Assembly (NCBI GenBank): GCA_958496175.1
Contig: OY292275.1
Location: 5,332,001 to 5,396,000, forward strand
Reading direction: 5' to 3'
Length of the DNA: 64,000 nt
DNA from: Sisyra terminalis
Taxonomy: Eukaryota > Arthropoda > Insecta > Neuroptera > Sisyridae
Shown: positions 21,268-33,250 of the stretch, in pieces
Layout: every line of letters starts with the position of its first letter
Numbering within the stretch: position 1 is the first letter of the stretch
Notes under the pieces: model-generated
What the model was told of the DNA's origin: nothing
Seen by the model: only the letters and a program-made list of their open reading frames with translations
Databases searched by the model: none
Translations under genes and position numbers: made by a program

Positions 21268-21935
21268 ATAAAATGCATTTTAAACTTAATTCTGTCTTTG
21301 CAAATTGTAAAAATTTTACCCTTTGAAATCTAAAACTTAACCCTTATTCAAATTTCCTTTAACTTAAGGACCAAAATAATGTTTTTTTTTTTATTTTAAG
21401 TACTCTGTAAAGAAATAAAGTATAAATTATTTGAAAAAATATTAACAGTTTACATAAAATAATCAATTATCATCTTTGTCATAAAATTTCAGGTTCTTAT
21501 TTTTTCTCTCCTATTGGTTCTTTGAACTTATATGGCTCAAGAAAATGATGCTCAAATCTATAAAAAAATAATTAAAATTTTTAAATACTACCAAAGTGAA
21601 TAAATAAGATCTATGAAATGCATTTTTAACTTAACTCTGTCTTTGCAAATTGTGTAATTTTTTCTATTTGAAATTAAATACTTCACCCTTATTCAAAACT
21701 CCATTAACTCAAGGACCAAATAATGTTTTTTTTTTCATTTTAAGTACTCTGGAAAGAAATAAAGAATAAATAGATTGAAAAAATAGTAATATTTTATATA
21801 AAATAATCAATTATCATCTTTGTCATAGATTTTCAGATTCTTATTTTTCTTCTCCTTTTGGTTCTTTGGACAAATGTGGTTCAGGAAAAAAATGCTAAAA
21901 TCAATAAAAAAAATAATTAAAATTTTTAAATACTA
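21268..21935 (+). repeat. Tandem duplication present only in the left arm
   Basis: Two direct copies of about 335 bp (about 21268-21600 and 21604-21935) sharing CTGTCTTTGCAAATTGT, CCCTTATTCAAA, AATCAATTATCATCTTTGTC and TTGGTTCTTTG. The right arm has a single copy (about 29690-30050). This accounts for most of the length difference between the arms. Confidence 0.8.
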
Positions 21936-22887
21936 CTTAAGTTAATATATAACATTGCAAACTTCCTTTCTCATGGCTTTTATATTACCGTAAATTTCAT
22001 TCTATTTATGGAAATTGTTTTTATTAACACGGTATTATATTTCATGGATAAGTTTTACCAAAAATCAATTTCCTGGATTTATATTATCCTTATTTCTTTC
22101 TAAAAGATCTTATTGTTCCTTTATTTCCTCGAAGTAACGAAAACTATTCATTTGTTTGGGTTCTATAGTCGTAAATATCATTTCACGTTTTTGAAATTCA
22201 ATACTAAACGTATCAAATATTTAATGAAAACATTAATCTATTGGGTATTTAGTATTCCTATAAACATATAGTGAACTACTCAAAAAATATTCTACTCAAA
22301 TATTCTATGAATTAATTTTGCAAATATTTTTCTTCTCTTCCATGCTTCCTTTTCAATGATGAGGCTTAAAGAAAATATGCTTATATCTTTCAATAAAAAC
22401 TAATAAAATTCCTCAATTAACAAAGTATTTTATAAAATATTACCACCTGTTTTAACACTAAAGTAAATGAAGAGAACTTGAAGAATCAAAATAATTGTTT
22501 AATCTACCCAATTTTGCTTGTTTTTGGTAAGATTATTCGAGTCATTATGTATTCTTTTATCAACAAACCTTGAATTCTGTTTTAATAATTCCAAATGATT
22601 GATTTATTCTTCCTCCATTTAATGAAATAAAAGTTATTCAGGAGACTTGTTGCTTCTCAACGTTTCTATATATATCAGTAAATCTATTTACCAATTCGAT
22701 CTTCTTTAATATCTTCTGGTACCAAAATTCAAAGCTTTCAGGTACAAACTATCCTTATTTTCCTCAAGATTTACCAATCGTTCAAGCAAGGCGCTTCAGT
22801 AAATATTTTTGAAATATAATATCCTACTTTCTTGGCAAAAGATTCTTCTTGATGTCAATCATAATCTTCGACTTGGATTTTTGCTTC

Positions 22888-23199
22888 TTATTTCTTTGCC
22901 AGATTGTCCATCTGCAGTGGTACTGAATGTTCTCCAAGGCCATGAAAGAGTTCACCCTTCCTTCCTGCTTTAAATTTCTCTGCATTGATTTGATTATTGA
23001 CTTTCGATTTTTCATTATATTTATCTATAACATTAGCTTTCTCAATTATCGTCCTCAATTTACATTCAATATCGGATATGACCTTATTATATTGGTATAA
23101 TGATTCCTTCCACCATTTCAAAATTACTGTAGTTTTTCTATACTCCATACCATTATAGTCATTCTTCAGTAATATTAATTTAGATAAGAAATTGTCCAA
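22888..23199 (-). pseudogene. Decayed coiled-coil-like frame, possible envelope remnant
   Basis: A 103-codon frame on the minus strand: an amphipathic, Lys/Ile/Leu-rich stretch (KLILLKNDYNGMEYRK..., ISDIECKLRTIIEKAN) followed by a basic site and a Gly-rich turn (FKAGRKGELFHGLGE). Downstream, in shifted frames to about 22650, further Leu/Asn-rich heptad-like pieces occur. The order basic site, LF-HGLG, then heptads recalls the cleavage site and fusion-peptide region of F-type envelope proteins of insect errantiviruses; this is a weak, eye-level resemblance only. The right-arm counterpart (28430-28745) has an early stop and altered residues. No gag, pol or LTR was found nearby. It could equally be an unrelated pseudogene. 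Confidence 0.25.
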
Positions 23200-23776
23200 C
23201 TCTTTGGTAAATTATTCTTCCAGTTTTCATTCTCCATTTAGACTAATAATATAAGACGGTAATGAACTGCTTTCCAATTCGATTTGGCTTTTATTCTACC
23301 AAAAAACAATTTTTAAGAATTTCTTTCAATTTTTTTCAATTAAAAGTCTTACATTAATTAATGGATTTTGTAACATTAAATTGGTAAAGATATTAGAGAC
23401 TAAAACTCTTTAATCCGGATTATAAATTGACTCAAATCTTTAACCGAAATCTTGGTTAGATTTATCTAGAAAAAATAAGAAAACACAATAAAATCATAGT
23501 CTAAGAAAATTTATGATAATTAAACTCCAATTATTTACCCGAAATGAATAAATTGACCGAATGATTATAGAAATACAAGTTCAGTCTTTGGTTGAATTTT
23601 GGGAAGTTCATCATTCTAAAAATAAAATTGAATTTTAGAAAACTTATAAAGTATTTTAACTTCATTGCTTTAGATTTACCATTGGACCATCTTCAAGTCT
23701 TCAAACTGTAAACACAGTCATCATTCTTCATGATCTCGGAAGATCACAACACTCGCGAATCAACCGTGAATTTACA

Positions 23777-23793
23777 GATGCCCAAAGGGCATC
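23777..23793. repeat. Small hairpin, left arm
   Basis: GATGCCC and GGGCATC pair around a three-base loop; the right-arm copy is at 27834-27850. The stem is unchanged between arms while the loop differs (AAA against TTC; TTT against TTC on one strand). Confidence 0.55.
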
Positions 23794-23951
23794 ATTTTAA
23801 ATAAAATAAAACGAATGGAAAAAAAAATTAGCAGTCCTACCTAACCACCTAACATTCGAAAGCCCTTCCCAGCCTACCTAACCCATCATCTAGAAAAATC
23901 CAAATGCCCTGAGCCACCAGGAAAATAGAAAAGTAAAAAACAGTTCAATAC

Positions 23952-24170
23952 CTTGCGTTGCGACCAGGATTCGAACAGCTTCATAGTACCAATTGATACC
24001 CTGGCCTCCAAAACCTAGTGCTACGAGGGTGCATCCCGCGACTCCAACAACGGACGGCGTTGAAGCCCCGAAGACGCCGCGATAACCGCGCGCGTTTACG
24101 GAAAATACATAGAAAAAAATACAATTTTGTGGCTCAGAACAAGTGGCCCAAACATCCGCCCACCCCCTAG
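23952..24170 (-). other. Exon-like GC-rich island, left arm
   Basis: A 219-bp tract, strikingly GC-rich for this window, preceded on the minus strand by TTTTCTGCGAGTTTCAG and followed by CAAG-GTATTG, good splice-acceptor and donor shapes. One frame is open throughout (ARGWADVWATCSE... to ...VATQG), with 72 full codons and the same phase at both ends. Four bases differ from the right arm; three are silent in this frame, one gives S for P. No family recognised. An alternative reading is a SINE-like unit: GTTCGAATCC (23967-23976) matches the pol III B box. CpG-rich untranslated exon or promoter DNA is also possible. Confidence 0.35.
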
Positions 24171-25250
24171 CTGAAACTCGCAGAAAAAAAAGATTAGTTT
24201 AAAAAATGCATGCATCTTAGCTTGACTGCAATTTTCATCAGCAACTCAGCGACTGCAATACGCCATACCAGCTCACATGTGGTCCAATAATCCAATGATC
24301 CAATTGACACTAACACAATGACACTTAGGCACCTGCAATATAAAATTTTAATGCCTTAACAAAAATAAAACTTTAGGAAGCAATAAAAAAATTAATGAAA
24401 CGCAATCACACCTCATGACACTATATTAGCTATGACTAGCTGCCATCAGGCCACCTATGCTAGATTGTCATTTGTTTTTTGTCAACATCGATATTTGGAG
24501 AAATATGCCTTTTTTTTGGTTGATTTACAGCAAAAATATTTGAGATTGAGTCATAAAATGTTATTATATGTATTTAAAAAGGTCCAAAATAAGTGGCAGT
24601 AGCCTTTTTTTGAACTTTATAAGTTAATATGATGATAAAAAGGGGCTTCAAAGTCAACCGACGCCATGTAAATTTTCTAGGTTTTCAATGATAAAAAGCT
24701 AATTTTTTGAGTTGAAACCATTAAAAAACTATATAAAGTGAATATTAAGACTCATTTTTAGTAATTGAAAAAGAAAAATTGGAGAAAAAAGGATTTTTGA
24801 TAAGTTTTTATATGGCATGGTAATGGAGTGATTTGGGCCTACATTTGAGTGAAGCATTATCAAACTTTGACACTTACTTGGCCAATAATAATTTGTTTAA
24901 AACATCAAGAATGAAATAAACTTTCACTTTAAACACTTTTTTTGAAACCAAATGCAAAAATCTAACGAATAAATCAATAATTCATAAGCATACACCAAAG
25001 CTATGGTGGAAACGTTAAGAACAATAAATAAGATTTGTTATAAACAAACTAACAAAAGACGAACGCTTAGCACAAACCTGTGCAAACTTGATTTTCATTG
25101 CTTTACAAAAATGAAACGCAATTCATCTCCTTCTCCATTGCACTTTGGACTCAACGTTTTAGATACAAAACTTCAATCTTATAATGCAAACTATTTGTTA
25201 AGTTCCTTCAAAAAATTATTCAATGGACAATGAAATTCAATTTGATCACA

Positions 25251-26379
25251 ATTTTTCTTCAAAAACTATTGATCAACTTTTAATGTACCTACGGTAATGC
25301 TAGAATCCTAGCCCCTATAATATTTTAATTTGTTTCTCTTACCAAATCATCATATAAGCGTTGCATCGAAATCTTCATACTTTAGTGTTCGATTTTTCAA
25401 TACTTTTCGATTCATCCATCCATCAAGCTAATATAATCTTAAGGCTTGTCATAAGATTAACCATAGTTACGCACTAAAATTATAAGTGAAGAATCAAAGA
25501 TCTTATTGAAATTAAGTTAAAAATTTATAAAGAATAAATTGTTTACCTGAAGTTTATCTTTGCTTAAATGGAAGAAGGTTTAAAATTGGTGATAACACCA
25601 GAAATAATTGTGGAATTTTCTAGTTCAGCCGGATATCAATTGTAAGATACTTTGGGTAGCGACTAGTAATGTATAAAAACATAGACATTAGCAATAGTTT
25701 ACAGTACCAACGTTAAAAACGAACCATCTGACATATAGTTTTTTTTTTAATTCTTCTCTTCTTGTTATTTTTCCAATGCCAAAAAGAAATAGAAGACTTA
25801 CAAAGAGGGGATGTTCCCGAGACGTTTTTTATCTTGGAAACTATTTGAAACGTTGTTAGTACCTGAGTAAAAAAAAGTATTTCACTTAGTATAACTAAAA
25901 ATTTTTTTTGAAGTTAGTCTCCAATAGAAATTCTAAATTTAGTCATTTTGAATGGAAAATCTTCCAGGTAAACATTTTTTCTTTGATTAATATTATTAAA
26001 ATTAAATTTCATATAAAATCATTTGCTTTCCAAGTGTAGTTATTCTTTAAGTTCTTCAACTTTTAACTCAGATTTATTTCAGATAGCAAGTTTGAATTTC
26101 GCGCTGTCGATTGTTTAAATTCTCGCATTCTGATTGGTTGAAATTGAGCCTTTGACAGCCACTAAGCCATGTAATGTAAATCGTCTCATAAGAAACCTAT
26201 GTTTTTTGATTGATTAAAGTGGCAAATCATGATCGATGAGATCAGGATTTTTTTTGATTTGGTAAGTGAAATGACAGAAAAATATGCAAAGGAAAATTGG
26301 AATAAAAATGATAACTTGGGTTCTATTATATATGTTTCTTTGGAAAAAAAGCGTATTTTTAACAAAAATTGAATATTAT
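25251..26379. other. Spacer of the giant palindrome
   Basis: About 1.1 kb with no counterpart on the other side. It is AT-rich apart from 26090-26180, which includes TTTCGCGCTGTCG and an inverted CCAAT box (ATTGGTTG). No open frame of note. Confidence 0.6.
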
Positions 26380-27460
26380 ATTATAACTACATTAAATTTT
26401 ACTGTAATTTGAATAATTTTTGAAGCGACATATCAAATAGTATGCATTATAAGATTGAAGTTTTGTATCTAAAACGTTGGGTCCAAAGTGCAATGGAAAA
26501 GGAGATGAATTGCGTTTAATTTTTGTAAAGCAATGAAAATCAAGTTTGCACAGGTTTGTGCTAAGCGTTCGCCTTTTGTTAGTTTGTTTATAACAAATCT
26601 TATTTATTGTTCTAAACGTTTTCACCATAGCTTTGGTGTATGCTTATGAATTATTGATTTATTCGTTAGATTTTTGCATTTAGTTTCAAAAAAAGTGTTT
26701 AAAGTGAAAGTTTATGCCATTCTTTATGTTTTCAACAAATTATTATTGGCCAAGTAAGTGTAAAAATTTGATAATGCTTCAATCAAATGTAGGCCCAATT
26801 CACTCCGTTACCATGCCATATGGAAACTTATCCAAAATCCTTTTTTCTCCAAATTTTCTTTTTCAATTACTAAAAATGAGTTTAAATATTTACTTTATAT
26901 AGTTTTTTAATGGTTTCAACTCAAAATATTAGCTTTTTTCCAATGAAAACCTAGAAAATTTAGATGGCGTGTGTTGACTTTGAGGCCTCTTTTACTCATT
27001 TTATTAACTGAAAAAGTCCAAAAAAAATCAATTGCCGCTTATTTTGGACATTTTTAAATACATAAAATAACATTTTATGGCTCAATCTCAAAAATTTTTG
27101 CTATAAATCAATCAAAAAAAAGTCATGTTTCTCCAAATCTCGCTGTTGACAAAAAACAAATGAAAATCTAGCATAGGTGGCCTGATGGCAGCTAGTTGTA
27201 ACTAATATAGCGTCATGAGGTGTTTATTGCTTTTCATTTATTTTTTAATATTTCCTAAAGTTTTATTATTATTAAGGCATTAAAATTTTATATTGCAGGT
27301 GCCTAAGTGTTATTGTGTTAGTGTCAATTGGATCATTGGATTATTGGACCACCTGTGAGCTGGTATGGCGTATTGCAGTCGCTGAGTCGCTGATGAAAAT
27401 TGCAGTCAAGCTAAGATGCATGCATTTTTTAAACTTATATTTTTTTTATGCGAGTTTCAG

Positions 27461-27679
27461 CTAGGGGGTGGGCGGATGTTTGGGCCACTTGTTCTGAGCC
27501 ACAAAATTGTATTTTTTTCTATGTATTTTCCGTCAACGCGCGCGGTTATCGCGGCGTCTTCGGGGCTCCAACGCCGTCCGTTGTTGGAGTCGCGGGATGT
27601 ACCCTCGTAGCACTAGGTTTTGGAGGCCAGGGTATCAACTGGTACTATGAAGCTGTTCGAATCCTGGTCGCAACGCAAG
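27461..27679 (+). other. Exon-like GC-rich island, right arm
   Basis: Same 219-bp length as 23952-24170 with no indels. Acceptor-like GCGAGTTTCAG precedes it, and donor-like CAAG-GTAACTG follows. The open frame runs through (Ala/Gly/Val-rich middle, then GQGINWYYEAVRILVATQG). Just upstream, 27298-27415 forms a second well-conserved block behind TTTATATTGCAG. The B-box match GTTCGAATCC is at 27655-27664, but tRNA stems do not fold. Outside the island, identity between the arms drops and poly-T indels appear. Confidence 0.35.
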
Positions 27680-27833
27680 GTAACTGTTTTTTACTTTTCT
27701 ATTTTTCTGGTGGCTCAGGGCATTTGGATTTTTCTAGATGATGGGTTAGGTAGGCTGGGAAGGGCTTTCGAATGTTAGGTGGTTAGGTAGGACTGCTAAT
27801 TTTTTTATCCTTTCGTTTTATTTTATTTCAAAT

Positions 27834-27850
27834 GATGCCCTTCGGGCATC
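27834..27850. repeat. Small hairpin, right arm
   Basis: GATGCCC-TTC-GGGCATC, partner of 23777-23793. Confidence 0.55.
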
Positions 27851-28429
27851 TGTAAATTCACGGTTTATTCGCGAGTGTTGTGATCTTCCGAGATTAGGAA
27901 GAATGATGACTGTTTTTACAGTTTAAGAACTTGAAGATGGCCAAATGGTAAATCTAAAGCAATTAAGTTAAAATACTTGATTATTTTTCCTAAATTCAAT
28001 GTTATTTTTAGGATGAAGAACTTTCCAAAATTCTTCCAACGGAGGAGCTCATATTTCTATGATCATTCGGCCAATTTAATTATTTGGGGTAAATAATTTG
28101 AGATAAATTGTTCTGCAATTTTCTTTGACTATGATTTTATTCTGTTTTCTTATTTTTTCTAGATAAATCTAACCAAGATTTCGGTTAAAGTTTTGAGTCG
28201 ATTTATAATCCGGATTAAAGAGTTTGAGTCTCTAATATCTTTACCAATTTAATGTTACATAATGCATTTATTAATGTAAGACTTTTAATTGAAAAAAATT
28301 GAAAGAAATTCTTAAAAACTGTTTTTTTGTAGAATAAAAGCCAAATCGAATTGGGAAGCAGTTCATTATCGTCTTATATTATTAGTCTAAATGGAGAATG
28401 AAGACTGGAAGAATAATTTACCAAAAAGT

Positions 28430-28745
28430 TGGGAAATTTCTTATCTAAATTAATATAACTGAAGAATGACTATAATGGTATGGAGTATAGAAAAACTACA
28501 GTAATTTTGTAATGGTAGAAGGAATCATTATACCAATATAATAAGGTCATATCCGATATTGATTGTAAATTGAGGATGATAATTGAGAAAGCTAATGTTA
28601 TAGATAAATATAATGAAAAATCGATAGTCAATCATCAAATCAATGCAGGGAAATTTAAAGCAGGAAGGAAGGGTAAACTCTTTCATAGCTTTGGAGAACA
28701 TTCAGTACCACTGCAGATGGACAATCTTGCAAAGAAATAAGCAAA
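28430..28745 (+). pseudogene. Right-arm counterpart of the decayed coiled-coil-like frame
   Basis: Aligns with 22888-23199. It is more damaged: a stop replaces a Leu/Ile codon near the start, another replaces a Lys codon before WWKES, and the Gly-rich turn reads RKGKLFHSFGE. The stop after NLAKK is shared. Downstream, a 65-codon frame (28848-29045) with Leu/Asn repeats corresponds to shifted frames in the left arm. Confidence 0.25.
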
Positions 28746-31257
28746 AATCCAAGTCGAAGATTATGTTTGACATCAAGAAGAATCTTTTGAGAAGAAAATA
28801 GATTCTGATATTTCAAAATTATTTACTGGAGCGCTTTGCTTTAACTATTGGTAAATCTTGAGGAAAGCAAGGATAATTTGTACCTGAAAAGCTTTGAATT
28901 TTGGTACCAGAAGATATTAAAGAAGACCGAATTGGTAAATAGATTCACTGATGTATATAGAAGCATTGGAAAGCAACAAGTTTACGGAATAACTTTTATT
29001 TCATTAAATGGAGGAAGAATAAATCGAATCATTTGGAATTATTAAAACAGAATTCAAGGTTTGTTGACAAAAGAAAACATAATGGCTCGAATAAACTTAC
29101 CAAAAACAAGCAATAATCTGTAGATTAAACAATTATTTTCGTAAAGGTCTCTTCATTTACTTTAGTGTTAAAAACAGGTGGTAATCTTTTATAAAATAAT
29201 TTGTTAGTTGAGGAATTTAATTGGTTTTTATTGAAAGATATAAGCATATTTTTTTTATGCCTCATCATTGAAAAGGAAGCATGGAAGAGAAGAAAAATAT
29301 TTGAAAAATTAATTCATAGAATATTTGAGTAGAATATTTTTTGAGTAGTTCACTATATGTTTATAGGAATACTAAATACCCAATAGTTTAATGTTTTCAT
29401 TAAATATTTGATACGTTTAGTATTGAATTTCAAAAACGTGAAATGATATTTACGAATATAGAACCCAAACAGATGAACAGTTTTCGTTACTTCGAGGAAA
29501 TAAAGGAACAATACGATCTTTTAGAAAGAAATAAGGATAATATAAATCCAGGAAATTGGTTTTTGGTAAAACTTATCCATGAAATATAATACCGTGTTAA
29601 TGAAAACAATTTCCATAAATAGAATGAAATATACGGTAATATAAAAGCCATGAAAAGGGAATTTTGCAATTTTTTTATCCACTTTTGTAGTATTTAAAAA
29701 TTTTAATTATTTTTTTTATTGATTTTAACATTTTTTTCCTGAACCACATTTGTCCAAAGAACCAAAAGGAGGAGAAAAATAAGAATCTGAAAATCTATGA
29801 CAAAGATGATAATTGATTATTTTATATAAACTATTACTATTTTTTCAATCTATTTATACTTAATTTTTTTACAGAGTACTTAAAATGATAAAAAAAAAAC
29901 ATTATTTGGTCATTGAGTTAATGGAGTTTTGAATAAGGGTTAAGTATTTAATTTCAAATAGAAAAAATTACACAATTTGCAAAGACAGAGTTAAGTCAAA
30001 AATGCATTTCATAGATTTAAGAAATTTCAAATGTTTAAAATTGATAATAAATTTGTTTTAGCTATTTTTTCTATGTATTTTATATTGGTTATGAGGTTTA
30101 AGGTAAATTAAAATGAATTTAAGTCTTTGATTTTTTTTTCTTCTGCCGATTTATATTTTACAGTCGTACTCCATAAAATGCATCTTGCATTTGTGATTTA
30201 TATTTTTTACCAAAGCCGATCCAAGTTTAAATAATTTTTTATCGTGGAAAAATCACTTTCTTGAACAATGTGGCCTTCTCTGGAATCTACTACACATTCT
30301 TTTATATTTCATAATTTTATCTTAAGTTTAAAAATTATGTTCTTGTTAATTAGTAGTGTGAAATATTTAAGTTATTCTTTTCACATTTGTTGTCCAAGAT
30401 TTTGGTAAAGGAAAGTTTTATATCTTTATTTAGAAAAGTAATAGTTATTTTTATCTTCAAAGGTAAACTTAAGTCAAACTTTTTATTAATGCAATGTTGT
30501 TATTTTTCCTTCTTACAAATTCATTGGAAATTCTATTAGTTAGTTATAGAAAATTTAATATTTTTTTGGTCATTTGATAAAACTCTTTGAAGGCTAATTT
30601 TTTCTCGAAATTATAATTTTTCAATTTCATTTAATATTCTCAACACATAGTTGTAATATATAAGAAGAAATTTATATGAATGTTTCAAATTTTAATTCAA
30701 AAAAGGTACTTCATCTTAAGAAAATTACAGTAACTTCTAAAGAAAATTAAATCTTTTACATTCATTCTTTTGGTTCATACAAAGAAAATATAAAAGACGT
30801 ATTTAAAATTAGATTTATTATTGATATAATGTTTCAATTTTGAGTATATTTCATAAGAAATTTCTGTGAAAAAGAGGCAAATCTTGAACTCAACTACCAA
30901 AGGAAATTGGGCACTTCCTTTTAATATAGGTGAATGCATAAAATAATTAAGGTAAACGTTTCAAAAGCAATAAATGCTAAGAACTATCTGTTAATAAAAG
31001 AGCTTAATACATGCAACTTAAAAGCTATGTATTGATATTTCCTATTCCACATCAGTAAATTGGACTTTAGAATTTATAAATTATATAATGAAAGATTCAT
31101 CAAATTGGTTTTCCTATTAAATACTTGCGCCTGTTAAGTGATCAGAAGTCAAAAGCTTGATATAAAGATCTAAAACTTGCGATATCATATTTAATATATA
31201 AGTGTATGAACATTATTGCACATGAATGACTATTGAATTTTAAATCAATCTGTATTA

Positions 31258-31425
31258 TCAATACTTCTCAATTGGTATTTCTTTTGGTCTTAAAAGGGAT
31301 TCAAGCAGAACTGACAAAACAAAAAGTTTTCCTTGCATTTTCACTTGTTTAGTGCTCGATTGATATGATAAATCCTCGTTTAAGTTCTTAAAGTCATTAA
31401 GTGCATAGAATTCAATGCAGGATTG
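31258..31425 (-). other. Candidate short coding frame, right arm (55 codons)
   Basis: Encodes exactly the same 55 residues as 19866-20033, with three silent differences. The TGA upstream of the shared ATG shows that the longer upstream frame in the left arm is not conserved. Confidence 0.35.
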
Positions 31426-31480
31426 CATAAGAGCATTGAGCAGCACAAATCATATGGCTGAACTTGTTGGGTTTAGTTGC

Positions 31481-31690
31481 TTACACTATTTTATACAAGT
31501 GGTTGCATGTGAAGACTAGAAAAACATTCATAATGGTAATGAATTTGGCAAAAATAAATCCCTTGTCTTCGATCTTATACGATGATTCATATGAAAGCCA
31601 TGGTTTATGTGCTTTTCGGTAATCATAATGATCAAGACTTTGAAGTTTATATGAATAATCTGGCAATTCGAATGCACTACGGCCAAATAT
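31481..31690 (-). other. Conserved open tract, right arm
   Basis: Partner of 19589-19800. Reads through ELPDYSYKLQSLDHYDYRK and continues to CNHLYKIV-stop; the left arm stops three codons earlier (TAA against AAA). Confidence 0.35.
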
Positions 31691-33172
31691 AAGAAATCTT
31701 TGAGTTGTTGAATTTGATTTACGGTTGATAAATACTAAAAAATATGTTTAAATATCGACGAATATTGAGGCTATTCTGGTTGTAAAACTTAGGTTGGTAA
31801 ACCAGAAATACATAAAAGATCTTAACTCTCAATAAACGAGAAAATAAGTGCAATTAATTGTATATTTTTGGGAATTAGAATTAACTTTAATATGCAAGCT
31901 TTTAAAGATCTTAAATCTAAGTCTTTTGCACTGATCACTGCAGTTTACTTTTATCGGAAATCTCAAAAGCAGAACTGACAAAACTTTGAACGAATTTCAT
32001 TGATACGAACTGTGCTTGTCTAGTGTTGGAATAGACTTGAATTTTTCTGTATAAGACTAAAAGATAAATGAAATTGGCTTTTTTTTAGGCATTCTGAAGG
32101 GCGGCAGAATGCAAGAATTGTTGCAAATATGCTTTGAAATGATGAATACAATGCGAAATTTGAAAAATTTCTTATGGCTTAAAGGTCTTTCCTCACTACA
32201 CAACAAGCTTTCGTTCATTAAAATCAATGTCTTTATACAATGAATTAGTAATCTGGCAAATTACTTGAAAAAATGAGATTTCCAAATTTCATATGTAAAA
32301 AGATGAATTCTTTCTAAAAGTGAAACTATTGATGAGCGTTTAGAACTAAGCTGGAAAGTTTGGCCTTATTATTTAGTTAAGAAAAGTGGATATTTACATC
32401 CAAAAGCTGATGCAATTATTTAAAGTGGCGAAACAAATTCACTACCTAAAATTTTCCTATTAAACTATTGAAAGATTTAGCATCAATTATGTGAATGTGG
32501 AAAAACTGCAATTAAAATCCGCAAACAAAATATAAAAATTGGTCAAATTAAGCTCAATATTTGCAAAGTTCTTTGAGTCCATATTTGCATTGTTGTGAAT
32601 TAAATGGGATTTCAATACTTAATAGCTTAAGTTGTTGATAAGATGGAAAGAATTTTGTGGCTTAAATGGAATGCCTGTTGAAATTAAATGGAATTAATAG
32701 AAAACGTTTTTCCTTGAGTCAGTAAAACGACAAAGTTTTGTTGGTAGTGAAAAATTATTTTGAAAACTAAAGTCTTTTCGATTGAAAATATACTCATAAT
32801 TTTTACAATTTTTTTTACAACCTCATCGAATTACATCTTTAATGTTTTCAGGTTTTAATTTTTGTTTTAACGAGTCTTTTTTAATTGTTGCCTCGAAAAA
32901 AACATTTACTTACATTTTAATCATATTTTCTTGTGTAATGAGGCTCTGCCTTAAAGTTATTATTGTTTTTTACATTAAATATACTTCATATCATTTGTTG
33001 ATTGTTGAAAATTTATTGCAGATATAATTCATATACCTTTTATGGATTATTATTTGAAACTTTCAACAGAAAAACTGTATTTTTTTTGTTTCCTGTTTAA
33101 AATTCAAATATGAAATCATAATTTATAATCTCTTATAATATTATTGTATTTATTTTAAACGTTAATATTAAA

Positions 33173-33218
33173 AGCTCGGTGGGTGGTTGGGTGGTAAAAT
33201 TCCGAGCTTAAAGCTCGG
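33173..33218 (+). repeat. Edge motif of right arm: G-rich tract plus hairpin
   Basis: AAGCTCGG, then GTGGGTGGTTGGGTGG, then CCGAGCTT-A-AAGCTCGG (33202-33218), a perfect 8-bp stem. AAGCTCGG occurs twice, so CCGAGCTT can pair with either the upstream or the downstream copy, giving two exclusive hairpins. Confidence 0.65.
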
Positions 33219-33250
33219 ATTGTCGTCAAGGAATTTTTCAAATTTTACCA

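Larger units (their letters stand above)
18025..25250 (+). repeat. Giant inverted repeat, left arm
   Basis: About 7.2 kb that returns in reverse complement at 26380-33250. Correspondence was followed at many points: 18055-18103 with 33173-33218, 19600-20035 with 31258-31690, 21604-21935 with 29690-30020, 22600-22800 with 28850-29060, 23952-24170 with 27461-27679, and 25003-25233 with 26395-26628. A 225-bp comparison near 22600-22830 gave about 93 percent identity by hand count; some tracts reach 98-99 percent. The left arm is longer mainly because of a tandem duplication (21268-21935). Outer and inner borders are estimates of where similarity fades. Confidence 0.93.
26380..33250 (-). repeat. 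Giant inverted repeat, right arm
   Basis: Reverse-complement partner of 18025-25250, about 6.9 kb. It has the single copy of the tract that is duplicated in the left arm. Differences from the left arm are spread as substitutions and small indels, at a level far above sequencing error, so the arms have been evolving separately for some time. Confidence 0.93.

Noticed and set aside
27590..27680. A tRNA gene in the GC-rich island
   Set aside because: The B box is good, but T, acceptor and D stems do not pair.
18025..33250. Palindrome as a simple fold-back read artefact
   Set aside because: Arms differ by several percent with indels and an arm-specific tandem duplication; an artefact would be almost identical.
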